Below, one piece after another: positions 7,162-13,837 of a stretch of 14,852 nucleotides of DNA. The translations under genes and the position numbers were made by a program. The notes under the pieces were generated by a model, which worked only from the letters and a program-made list of their open reading frames with translations, ran no database searches and was not told the origin of the DNA. The DNA is from an uncultured Collinsella sp. (GTDB lineage: Bacteria; Actinomycetota; Coriobacteriia; Coriobacteriales; Coriobacteriaceae): contig URKV01000034.1 of the NCBI GenBank assembly GCA_900548565.1, positions 1 through 14,852 on the forward strand, written 5' to 3'. Numbering within the stretch: the stretch's first letter is position 1; every line of letters begins with the position of its first letter.

Positions 7162-7659
7162 ATGTTCACTAAAGTCCTAAGGTCTTTGGGTATGCGTGGT
7201 CGAGTCCTTACGCTGGATGCTCCCATCTCGGGCGACGTCATTCCGCTCTCCGAGGTAAACGATCAGACGTTTGCCACCGGCCTTTTGGGTCAGGGCGTGG
7301 CGATTCAGCCTACCGGCACGCGCGTGATTGCGCCGGCAGACGCCAAGGTCGAGGCCATTTTTCCCACGGGACACGCCGTTGCGCTTAACACAGTCGATGG
7401 TCTGGACGTGCTCATCCACGTTGGTTTGGACACTGTTCAGCTCGAGGGCAAGCACTTTACCGTACATGCGCAAGTGGGTGACATCGTCCATAAGGGCGAT
7501 GTACTCATCGAGTTCGATCGCGAGGCAATTGCTGCCGAGGGCTACGATGTGACGGTTCCCATCTTGGTATGCAACTCCGTTGAGTTCTCGAGCATCAAGG
7601 GTTCCGTTGGCGAGCATGTCGAGGAGATGGACCAACTCATCGTCGCTCGCGAGCGCTAG
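7162..7659 (+). CDS. crr: PTS glucose-type IIA component
   Basis: Stand-alone IIA-Glc-type phosphocarrier, 165 residues, cytoplasmic. It takes a phosphate from HPr and passes it to a membrane IIB/IIC sugar transporter encoded elsewhere. Visible: SGDVIPLSEVND near the front, the GHAVAL histidine (H71) that assists transfer, the phospho-acceptor H86 in LIHVGLDT, and GDVL and VCN segments toward the C-terminus. The ATG at 7162 follows a GAGGGGGAG purine run very closely; an upstream in-frame TTG (7141) lacks a ribosome site. It sits between glmM and nagB, which suits uptake of glucose or amino sugars. The crr name is by family; specificity for glucose over N-acetylglucosamine cannot be told from the sequence. 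Confidence 0.93.
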   Translation: MFTKVLRSLGMRGRVLTLDAPISGDVIPLSEVNDQTFATGLLGQGVAIQPTGTRVIAPADAKVEAIFPTGHAVALNTVDGLDVLIHVGLDTVQLEGKHFTVHAQVGDIVHKGDVLIEFDREAIAAEGYDVTVPILVCNSVEFSSIKGSVGEHVEEMDQLIVARER

Positions 7660-7681
7660 TGAGCGCGCTCGGCCTTTAGCC

Positions 7682-7687
7682 TACAAT
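7682..7687 (+). promoter_or_regulatory. Possible -10 element for nagB
   Basis: TACAAT lies 22 bases after the PTS IIA stop codon. No convincing -35 is present at 16-18 bases. A start near 7694 would give nagB a leader of about 238 bases. Confidence 0.3.
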
Positions 7688-7699
7688 TCAAACACGTTT

Positions 7700-7733
7700 A
7701 CGGAGGGCGCCCTTGAAAGAGGACGCCCTCCGT
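7700..7733 (+). promoter_or_regulatory. 10-bp perfect hairpin between the PTS IIA gene and nagB
   Basis: ACGGAGGGCG (7700-7709) pairs with CGCCCTCCGT (7724-7733) around a 14-base loop. There is no T-run after it, so it is not a standard terminator; it may be the first helix of the nagB leader or a factor-dependent end of the IIA transcript. Confidence 0.6.
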
Positions 7734-7738
7734 GGCAA

Positions 7739-7916
7739 GATGGGATTTGTCCGAAGCTAAACAGCTTTGGGTCACCGTGGACGGGCAGGGGCCTCGACGC
7801 GGGTAGACACGAGACATATACATTACGCGACCTCGCCCTGGTGGCCGCACACGTTGGTTGCGGCCGACGCGGGCCGCGGGCAAGTGCTTGTAAGGGGAGC
7901 CTTGCCTCTCTTGTAC
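7739..7916 (+). promoter_or_regulatory. Long structured leader of nagB, class unknown
   Basis: About 180 bases with no gene but dense pairing: AAGCT/AGCTT with an AAAC loop (7754-7767), GTCC (7749-7752) with GGAC (7779-7782), GGGCAGG (7783-7789) with CCTCGCCC (7831-7838) enclosing CTCG/CGAG and CGCG/CGCG helices, GGCCGCA (7843-7849) with TGCGGCC (7859-7865), and GGCAAG with CTTGCC just before the ribosome site. It does not match the glmS ribozyme core or other riboswitch consensus sequences I know. A regulatory RNA role is inference. Confidence 0.5.
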
Positions 7917-7931
7917 GAGAAAGGACGCGTA

Positions 7932-8660
7932 ATGAAGATCATTAAAGCTAAAGACTACGAGGATATGAGCCGCAAGGCCGCCAATATCATCTCGGCCCAG
8001 GTTATCCTCAAGCCCGATTGCGTGCTGGGTCTCGCCACCGGCTCCACCCCGATTGGCGCCTACAAGCAGCTCGCCGCTTGGTACAAGAAGGGCGACGTCG
8101 ACTTTGCCGAGGTCAGCACCTACAACCTGGACGAGTATCGCGGCCTTTCGCACGACGATCCCCAGAGCTATCACTACTTCATGCGTGAGAACTTCTTCGA
8201 TCACATTAACATCGACCTGAACAACACGCATGTGCCCGATGGCTCCAATCCCGACGCTGCCGCTGCCTGCTCTGAGTACGACAAGATCGTCGCTGCCGCC
8301 GGTTACCCTGATCTGCAGCTGCTCGGCATCGGTAACAACGGTCACATTGGCTTCAACGAGCCCGATGATCACTTCTCCAAGGGTACGCACTGCGTCGACC
8401 TTACCGAGAGCACTATTCAGGCCAACAGCCGCCTGTTCGACAGCATCGACGACGTGCCCCGTCAGGCCTACACCATGGGCACTCAGACCATCATGTATGC
8501 CCGCATGATCCTGGTCGTCGCCAACGGCGAGGCCAAGGCGCAGGCCGTGCATGACATGTGCTATGGTCCGGTTACCCCCCAGTGCCCTGCCTCGATCCTG
8601 CAACTGCACACCAACTGCGTTGTCGTTGCCGACGAGGCCGCCCTTTCGCTCTGCGAGTAG
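7932..8660 (+). CDS. nagB: Glucosamine-6-phosphate deaminase
   Basis: Converts glucosamine-6-phosphate to fructose-6-phosphate and ammonia, feeding amino sugars into glycolysis. The protein has 242 residues, the length of the short NagB type that lacks the C-terminal extension of the allosteric E. coli enzyme (266). Visible: the sugar-phosphate loop GLATGSTPIGAY, the catalytic NLDEYRGL (D67), and GIGNNGHIGFNEP (132-144) with the ring-opening His H138; the Asp two residues before it in E. coli is Asn here (N136), as in other short NagB proteins. The ATG at 7932 follows GAAAGGA by about seven bases; upstream in-frame codons translate the structured leader and are rejected. It has its own terminator and lies two genes from glmM, which uses the same substrate. 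Confidence 0.96.
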   Translation: MKIIKAKDYEDMSRKAANIISAQVILKPDCVLGLATGSTPIGAYKQLAAWYKKGDVDFAEVSTYNLDEYRGLSHDDPQSYHYFMRENFFDHINIDLNNTHVPDGSNPDAAAACSEYDKIVAAAGYPDLQLLGIGNNGHIGFNEPDDHFSKGTHCVDLTESTIQANSRLFDSIDDVPRQAYTMGTQTIMYARMILVVANGEAKAQAVHDMCYGPVTPQCPASILQLHTNCVVVADEAALSLCE

Positions 8661-8692
8661 CGAAAGCCTATCACCTCGACATAGCTTTGCCG

Positions 8693-8720
8693 AAGGCCTC
8701 CGCTTTGCGGGGGCCTTTTT
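8693..8720 (+). terminator. Rho-independent terminator of nagB
   Basis: AAGGCCTCCGC (8693-8703) pairs with GCGGGGGCCTT (8707-8717, one G-U) around a TTT loop, followed by T to 8720. It begins 32 bases after the nagB stop. Confidence 0.93.
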
Positions 8721-9104
8721 GCTGAGCGCGCGCCGTGTGCTTGACGAAAATCTTGCCGCGAACTTGACGGGTGCGTCTGGTGCAGCATGATTCATTCCAT
8801 AACAGATACTATGCATAAATGCTATGAAAAGGTCGCAGACGGTAGCTGGCGTTAGGTGAGTTGCGCAACACAATTGAACAGCGCTCATTTGAGGTACACT
8901 GCCAAAGGATGGGACAAGCTGGCAAGCGCATTGACCTGCGCAAAGACTGATTGGTTGGGGGATAAGTTTCAATCGGACCACGCTGAACAAAAACTTGCCA
9001 TTTGCGTACCAACAAACATCCTAAACCGTAGTATCGCTCTATTCATCTAGCGATACATATGGTCTAGCGTTACGGTGTCCATGTGGTCGAGTTGAGGAGC
9101 GGGC
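8721..9104 (+). other. Gene-free region upstream of the large regulator
   Basis: About 380 bases more AT-rich than the neighbours, with no convincing gene. The 64-residue open frame from 8856 has no ribosome site. Promoter-like words are scattered: two TTGACG copies (one at 8763), and TTGAAC (8874-8879) with TACACT (8895-8900) at a short 15-base spacing. The operator-like repeats sit at its right end. Confidence 0.6.
9031..9073 (+). promoter_or_regulatory. Operator-like triple half-site before the regulator gene
   Basis: GTATCGCT (9031-9038) and AGCGATAC (9049-9056) are perfect inverted repeats with a 10-base centre, and AGCGTTAC (9066-9073) repeats the second half-site with one change 17 bases further on. 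The cluster ends 31 bases before the start codon and overlaps a -10-like TAGTAT (9029-9034). Likely binding site for a dimeric regulator, perhaps the gene's own product; that link is inference. Confidence 0.5.
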
Positions 9105-12104
9105 ATGGTTAACGATTTGGGCAATACGGACGACCTCGAGCTTATGCCGCTGGGCAGTAGTTATACGGTGCGACGCGATCGCTTGATGAACGAACTTATC
9201 GCCAAGGGCCGAAAGGCCGGCATCGTAGTCCTCTACGCGCCTGATGGCTTTGGGAAAACCTCGGTGCTGCTGCAGTATGCCAAAGAGGTTAAAAACGATC
9301 CGACGCGAGGTCCCGTGCGGATCATCGAGGCAGACCGCGCCATTGGGCGCGAGGTGTTTATGCAGCTCGAGGTCGTTACCGAAGAGCTTAAGGACAAGCC
9401 GCACTCCCTGATCGCAATCGATAACGTGCCTAACCTCAGCCAGAGCGAGACCGAGGAGCTGATCGACCGAATCCGAAGCCTGCGTGCTATGGGGGTTGGG
9501 GTCTTTATGAGCTGCCGTCCTTCGAATCGCCAGCTGATTCATGGACTAGGCGATTCGATTAAAGTCAACGCGCAGATGCTCAAGGTGCATGCCTATGAGT
9601 ATTCGGCGTGGACATCTGCGTTTTCGATCAGCACATCGCTCGACTTCTATCAACTTACGCAGGGCGTGCCCGAGCTCGTCTCGGCTATGCAGTCGGGACT
9701 ATACGGGCAGGGAGACGTTGCCCAGATGCTCGAAAACGAGATCGTCAATATCTACGGTGCGGCACTTGTTGATCTGGCGTCGCTCGAGAACAACGCTCTG
9801 TTTAGTGTGGCATGCTTGATGGTCTTAATGGGCGAGGGCAATATTTCGGAGCTCGAGGCTTGCGGTGTTAGGCTTTCGGCGATTGACCAGTCCTATCTTG
9901 TCCGCGATTATCCCATTTTTGGCGTCGATCCAGCAGACCGGAGCTTTACCTGCTTGGGTACCGAGGATAACGCACGCCTGCGATTGCGCAAGCTGGTCGC
10001 CGAAATTCGCCCCGAACTCGTTGTGCGGGCGGCGCGTATATTGATTAAAGCGGGGCGCTGCGATACCGCGATGGACCTTGCTGACGCGTTTTTGGACCGC
10101 AGTGCGGTGTTGGAGCTTGCCGGGCAGTATGGGGTCGATCTGGCCCTGACGGGGCATGGAGGGGATGTTTGCCGCGCGGCGCTGGGAAAGACCGAGTCAG
10201 ATGGCCGGGCATCGGAGCCGACGCCTGACGAGGCACTCGGCATCTATCTGGCGGCGGTGAGCGTCTCCAATACAAAACTCGCGCGGTATATGGCCTCAAT
10301 AATCGAGCGTGCGGGCGAGCAAGCGATTTGCGAGCTCGATCCCGTGTCGTGGAAGGTGGCGCACGCGTTTACGGCCGCCTGTTATGGAGATAGTGGTCTG
10401 GGGCTTCCGGCAAGCCATACAGCGTTGGAAAGTGAGGCGTCTTGTGTCGCACTCGATATGCTGTCCGCACATGTCGAGATAAAACATGGGCTGACCGAGC
10501 GGGCGAAGGGCGGTGAGATCCTCGCGGGACTCAAAACGGATAAGGCCTACGATTGCGAGCTCGATATCGCGGGGACGTTTGTGCGAGCGGACCGCATGTT
10601 GACGGAGCTATTTGATGGGTCGTATGCAGGGACTGACGAGCGTGATGACGAGATGGCCCTGACACTCGAGGCGCTCGAAGCGCGTGGAATCCGAGCGCTC
10701 GCCATCTGGGTGCGCATGGTGTTATCGGCGCGGCGCCTGCTCGCCGGCATGCCGGTGACCGACGAGCAGGCATTCAATGAGCTCGACCGTTTTGCCGTGC
10801 GCGTGCGTGACAATCAGGTTCAGTTGTTTGGCTTGATACTGGAAGGCTGGCAGTCACTGGCTGAGGGGCGTCCGGTCAATGCCAAATTCCGTGCGGTGCA
10901 GGTGCTCAGGCTTGCCGAGGAATCGATTGGATACATACGCGACAACGCACTGCTGCTAGAGCGCGCGGCGTACTTGCGCAATACATCGATGGTATCGGTG
11001 CGCGAAGAGGCAGAGCTGCTCGATTTGAGCCGGACGCAGGTCGGTGGTGCCGAGGCTTGGATGGTGGCGCTGCATTTGGCCTCCGCGGGCCGCGATAGCG
11101 ACCTTGCAGCCTGGATGTCCATGAACCGCCCGGGGATTTTAGATCCGTCGTATCGGCTGTTTGCGCGTCTTGCGATGCATTGTCTGGGTGAGCCGGCTGC
11201 TAGAATTCGAAAGAAGCTCCCGGTGCGCGAGCTGTCGCGATATTCGCTGCGTGACGACTTTGAGGGCGAAGGCGAGCGTCTGTTCCAGGCCGGCGATGCC
11301 GAGGGTGTCGATGTGATTGGCCATATCGAGATCCGCATGTTTGGGGCGTTTCGCGCCGAGCGCGACGGGTTTCCCATCACGGACAAAATGTGGCGCCGCA
11401 AGAAGGCGGCGACACTTGCCGAGCGGCTTGCGCTGGGCATGGATGCGCTCGTCGATCGTGAGACGCTGGCCATGGAGCTGTGGCCCCATGCCGAGTTCAA
11501 TAGCGCCCGCAACAACCTGTACTCGACGATATCGCGCTTGCGGTCGGCTTTGGGACCGACGCCAGACGGCAAGTCGTGTGTGCTCATCCAAAATGAATGC
11601 ATCGGACTCAACGGCGACTACGTCAAGACCGATGTACGGCTGTTTGACCAGATAAGCCGTGAGATTTTGGGAAATCGCACAGGTGCGCGCGGGCCCCATT
11701 TAGTTGAGCTGTGCCTTAAGATTGAGCAGCTTTATGCCGGCCCGTTGTATGTTCCCAATGGCTGTAATCCCACCTACTTTTTGCGTATGCGACGCATTAT
11801 GCAGTCAAAGTACATCGATTGCATGATTAATGGAGCAAATGCCGCTCTAGAAGAAAACGATCTGCAGTCGGCGATTTGGCTGGCGGAGTCGGGGCTTCGA
11901 CAGGAAACGGCGCGTGAGGATATGGTGCGCTGCGCCATGCGCGTCTACAGTGCGGCGGGGCGGCGGCGCGATATCGTCGAGCTATACAGCGGGCATATGC
12001 ACCATCTGAGGGAGCAGGTCAATGGCGTGCCCGAGCCCGAGACGCGGCGTCTATACGAGCGCTTGGTGGAGGGGCGGCTCAATCGCGTGCTGGTCGAGCG
12101 ATAA
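9105..12104 (+). CDS. Large NTPase-containing regulator with C-terminal winged helix and BTAD-like region
   Basis: Predicted transcription regulator, 999 residues, cytoplasmic. N-terminus: P-loop NTPase of the MalT/STAND sort, Walker A APDGFGKTS (45-53, K51) and Walker B LIAIDN (102-107, D106), with SCRP as a likely sensor segment. Middle (about 250-730): helical, poorly conserved, probably a repeat or effector-sensing scaffold. C-terminus: an OmpR-like winged helix from about 737 (IEIRMFGAFRAERDG), whose recognition part is LWPHAEFNSARNNLYSTISR (792-811), then a BTAD-type helical region from about 855. This order, with DNA binding at the C-terminal part instead of the N-terminal position seen in AfsR, resembles regulators common in Coriobacteriia. 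ATG at 9105 follows GAGGAG by five bases. Target genes are unknown; operator-like repeats lie just upstream. Confidence 0.85.
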   Translation: MVNDLGNTDDLELMPLGSSYTVRRDRLMNELIAKGRKAGIVVLYAPDGFGKTSVLLQYAKEVKNDPTRGPVRIIEADRAIGREVFMQLEVVTEELKDKPHSLIAIDNVPNLSQSETEELIDRIRSLRAMGVGVFMSCRPSNRQLIHGLGDSIKVNAQMLKVHAYEYSAWTSAFSISTSLDFYQLTQGVPELVSAMQSGLYGQGDVAQMLENEIVNIYGAALVDLASLENNALFSVACLMVLMGEGNISELEACGVRLSAIDQSYLVRDYPIFGVDPADRSFTCLGTEDNARLRLRKLVAEIRPELVVRAARILIKAGRCDTAMDLADAFLDRSAVLELAGQYGVDLALTGHGGDVCRAALGKTESDGRASEPTPDEALGIYLAAVSVSNTKLARYMASIIERAGEQAICELDPVSWKVAHAFTAACYGDSGLGLPASHTALESEASCVALDMLSAHVEIKHGLTERAKGGEILAGLKTDKAYDCELDIAGTFVRADRMLTELFDGSYAGTDERDDEMALTLEALEARGIRALAIWVRMVLSARRLLAGMPVTDEQAFNELDRFAVRVRDNQVQLFGLILEGWQSLAEGRPVNAKFRAVQVLRLAEESIGYIRDNALLLERAAYLRNTSMVSVREEAELLDLSRTQVGGAEAWMVALHLASAGRDSDLAAWMSMNRPGILDPSYRLFARLAMHCLGEPAARIRKKLPVRELSRYSLRDDFEGEGERLFQAGDAEGVDVIGHIEIRMFGAFRAERDGFPITDKMWRRKKAATLAERLALGMDALVDRETLAMELWPHAEFNSARNNLYSTISRLRSALGPTPDGKSCVLIQNECIGLNGDYVKTDVRLFDQISREILGNRTGARGPHLVELCLKIEQLYAGPLYVPNGCNPTYFLRMRRIMQSKYIDCMINGANAALEENDLQSAIWLAESGLRQETAREDMVRCAMRVYSAAGRRRDIVELYSGHMHHLREQVNGVPEPETRRLYERLVEGRLNRVLVER

Positions 12105-12136
12105 AAAACGGGCGCCCGAAGTACTTGGGCACCCGT
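12103..12136 (-). terminator. Rho-independent terminator of the yhbY-type gene
   Basis: Read on the minus strand, ACGGGTGCCC (12136-12127) pairs with GGGCGCCCGT (12117-12108, one mismatch) and is followed by TTTTTT (12108-12103). The plus strand has no T-run after the stem. The T-run overlaps the stop codon of the convergent regulator gene. Confidence 0.88.
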
Positions 12137-12173
12137 AAGCTTGCTATGTGTTGGATCGCCGGATCATTGGCTC

Positions 12174-12473
12174 TTAGACGAGCTTGATCTTCTCGATGTC
12201 CTTGCGCGAGGACTCGCGATACAGTGAAAACTTGCGGCCGATGACCTGGACGACCTCGGCGTGGCAACGCTCAGCGAGCTCTTCGGCGGCCTCGCGGGCG
12301 GAAAGGCTGGAGCCATCGAGCACGGAGCACTTAACGAGCTCGTGCTTCTCCAGGTAGGCGACCGTCTGCTCGACGGTGCCCTCGTTGACGTCGGACTTGC
12401 CGATGATGATGGCGGGGTTGAGGTGATGGGCCATGCTGCGAAGCTGCTTGACCTGGGCTCCTGTCAGTGCCAT
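12174..12473 (-). CDS. yhbY: YhbY/CRM-domain RNA-binding protein
   Basis: Small ribosome-assembly-associated RNA-binding protein, 99 residues, a single CRM domain over its full length. Family marks: start MALTGAQVKQLRSMAHHLNP, the IIIGKSDVNEGTV loop (the GxxG loop is usually GKxGLT; here GKSD), and the C-terminal VVQVIGRKFSLYRES. The ATG at 12473 has only a weak purine-rich site (AAAGCGAGA) before it. A GC hairpin lies 27 bases upstream. It is the last of the minus-strand genes; its terminator lies 38 bases downstream. Confidence 0.93.
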   Translation of the reverse strand: MALTGAQVKQLRSMAHHLNPAIIIGKSDVNEGTVEQTVAYLEKHELVKCSVLDGSSLSAREAAEELAERCHAEVVQVIGRKFSLYRESSRKDIEKIKLV

Positions 12474-12499
12474 GGGTTCTCGCTTTCTATGTATGGGGC

Positions 12500-12514
12500 G
12501 CCCCGCGACGGGGC
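12500..12514 (-). promoter_or_regulatory. GC hairpin in the leader of the yhbY-type gene
   Basis: GCCCCG (12500-12505) and CGGGGC (12509-12514) pair perfectly around a 3-base loop. It has no T-run on either strand and sits between the methyltransferase stop (12632) and the yhbY start (12473), close to the latter. Function unknown; the rest of 12515-12631 holds nothing recognisable. Confidence 0.4.
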
Positions 12515-12631
12515 CTTAATCTACGTGAGCTGTCCCACGATAGCGCAGGAACGGCGTGGTGTGGAGCGCGTTTGCCCAGTTCAAAAAGAATGCGGATGCC
12601 GAGTGAGTGGGCGGTGCGGGCTGCGAACAGG

Positions 12632-13519
12632 CTATGAGCTGGGCGCAGAGACCGGCTCCCATGCAATAAACGCCCAACGAACCTTACGAACATGATCGAG
12701 CATATAGCGCCCCTGCGGCACGCCCTTGGAGCCCGGCTCACCGGCATGGGGGTTCTCAATCATGTGTTGAGCGATGTAGTCGCGCAGGCGATCGATCTTA
12801 TCCTCGTTGCCATGCTCAAGCATGCGGGAAAAATCTGCTACGCCCGCTTCAAGGTTATCGAAGGTATCGCGACGAGGCGATTCAAAGTACGTAACCTGCG
12901 GCAGGGCACCCATCTGAATGAGGATGTTAAAGGCATACACAAAGCCATTGCTGCAGGTAACCGAGGCACCGATGGCGTTCATCAGGTGCAGATCATAGCG
13001 CGGGCTGGAGTTGGCGACCATCGTGACAGCACAACGCCGACGAGCCGTACGATCAAGCTTGGCAAGCGCGCCTTTTAGGTTGGTCGTGGTGACAGAGCGA
13101 CTGGCAAAGGCAACATCCACAGTCTTGGCGACCGGTCCAACCAAATCCCAATCATCATCCCAAGCAAGCTCAAGCGGCGTAATAAGATTCTCGAGCCCGT
13201 AATACTCAATGCCGGCATCAAGGGTGCCCAACATAGCGGGGGAGAAGTCGGCTGCAATCACGGGATGCCCAGCCTGAGCAAGCGGAATAGCAATCGACCC
13301 AGCCCCACACCCCATATCAAGCACGGATTCACCAGGCTTTAACGCCAACAGCTTCATAAAGTCCCGGGCATACGGGGCAGTCTCAAGCGGCCGAAAATGC
13401 CGAGCCCGCTTATCCCATTCAAAAGAATCATCAGCCCGATGCCGAGCGGCCTGCAGACGCATCCATTCGCCATTCCAATCCGCAGAAAGCAGCTCAGAAC
13501 GAGAATCCCCATCAACCAC
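12632..13519 (-). CDS. Class I SAM-dependent methyltransferase
   Basis: Transfers a methyl group from S-adenosylmethionine; substrate unknown. 295 residues from the chosen start. The Rossmann fold is clear: motif I VLDMGCGAGS with D68, then VIAADFSPAML as the acidic second strand, and DVAFASRSV as the motif IV-like strand. The C-terminal third is helical and ends in a Trp-rich segment. The start is GTG at 13519: a perfect AGGAGG (13532-13527) lies seven bases before. Earlier in-frame codons up to 13579 would translate through a terminator hairpin and produce a false hydrophobic leader, so they are rejected. Only 19 bases separate the terminator's T-run from the start codon, so its transcript must pass through that terminator. 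No operon partner is evident. Confidence 0.88.
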   Translation of the reverse strand: MVDGDSRSELLSADWNGEWMRLQAARHRADDSFEWDKRARHFRPLETAPYARDFMKLLALKPGESVLDMGCGAGSIAIPLAQAGHPVIAADFSPAMLGTLDAGIEYYGLENLITPLELAWDDDWDLVGPVAKTVDVAFASRSVTTTNLKGALAKLDRTARRRCAVTMVANSSPRYDLHLMNAIGASVTCSNGFVYAFNILIQMGALPQVTYFESPRRDTFDNLEAGVADFSRMLEHGNEDKIDRLRDYIAQHMIENPHAGEPGSKGVPQGRYMLDHVRKVRWAFIAWEPVSAPSS

Positions 13520-13538
13520 GGGCCAACCTCCTAGCAAC

Positions 13539-13570
13539 AAAAAAGCGACTCCTCCCAAAAGAAGAGCCGC
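13539..13570 (-). terminator. Intrinsic terminator directly before the methyltransferase (possible attenuator)
   Basis: On the minus strand GCGGCTCTTC (13570-13561) pairs with GAGGAGTCGC (13554-13545) with two G-U pairs around a 6-base loop, followed by TTTTTT (13544-13539). The T-run ends six bases before the AGGAGG of the methyltransferase. It could also end the UPF0210 transcript 270 bases upstream, but position favours attenuation. Confidence 0.75.
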
Positions 13571-13615
13571 AACCAGCATATATCAGAAAAAGAACCGTTC
13601 CAACGCCAAATCGCC

Positions 13616-13679
13616 GCACCAGCCAAGTGGTGCAGGAGCGAAGCAACTGCAACCGGGATAGAACCTAACTGAGGTCCCG
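13616..13679 (-). promoter_or_regulatory. Hairpins in the methyltransferase leader
   Basis: Two hairpins precede the terminator on the minus strand: CGGGA (13679-13675) with TCCCG (13658-13654), enclosing ACCT/AGGT-type pairing, and a perfect GCACCA/TGGTGC (13633-13616) with a 6-base loop. Between them is a weaker GCAG/CTGC helix. The series resembles a sensing leader, but I cannot match it to a T-box, SAM or cobalamin element. Confidence 0.45.
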
Positions 13680-13686
13680 TTGTGCG

Positions 13687-13820
13687 GGAGCCCCGGGGAG
13701 GGCAAATATATAAGGTCGATCGCGAGTTCCGCACGAGCCGGAGAGCACTTAATGTGCTCTCCGTGCGAGTCAGGACTGTCCGAGCAGGCGACCTTATATA
13801 TTTGCCCTCCCCGGGGCTCC
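13687..13820. repeat. Perfect 32-bp inverted repeat around a 70-base spacer
   Basis: Positions 13687-13718 are the exact reverse complement of 13789-13820. Each arm holds the palindrome CCCCGGGG and an AT-rich TATATA core. The spacer contains a further palindrome, GGAGAGCAC (13740-13748) with GTGCTCTCC (13754-13762), almost at the same centre, so the whole 134 bases can fold as one long hairpin or cruciform. It lies 17 bases after the UPF0210 stop codon and upstream of the methyltransferase leader. No gene is inside. Confidence 0.93.
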
Positions 13821-13837
13821 TCGCCAGTCCCCCTCAG

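Noticed and set aside
7739..7931. glmS ribozyme before nagB
   Set aside because: The conserved cleavage-site and core sequence is absent.
7698..8990. 430-residue minus-strand open frame
   Set aside because: Opposite nagB, its leader and its terminator; no family features.
8856..9050. 64-residue plus-strand open frame
   Set aside because: GTG start without ribosome site, no family features, and it ends in the operator-like repeats.
12108..12136. Terminator for the large regulator gene on the plus strand
   Set aside because: The T-run exists only on the minus strand; on the plus strand the stem is preceded by A residues and followed by mixed sequence.
13520..13579. Upstream start of the methyltransferase giving a hydrophobic N-terminus like a signal peptide
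   Set aside because: Those codons translate a terminator hairpin and the ribosome site; GTG at 13519 with AGGAGG is far better.
13600..13680. T-box leader before the methyltransferase
   Set aside because: The TGGTGCGG word resembles the T-box bulge only in part, there is no specifier loop, and the downstream gene is not amino-acid related.
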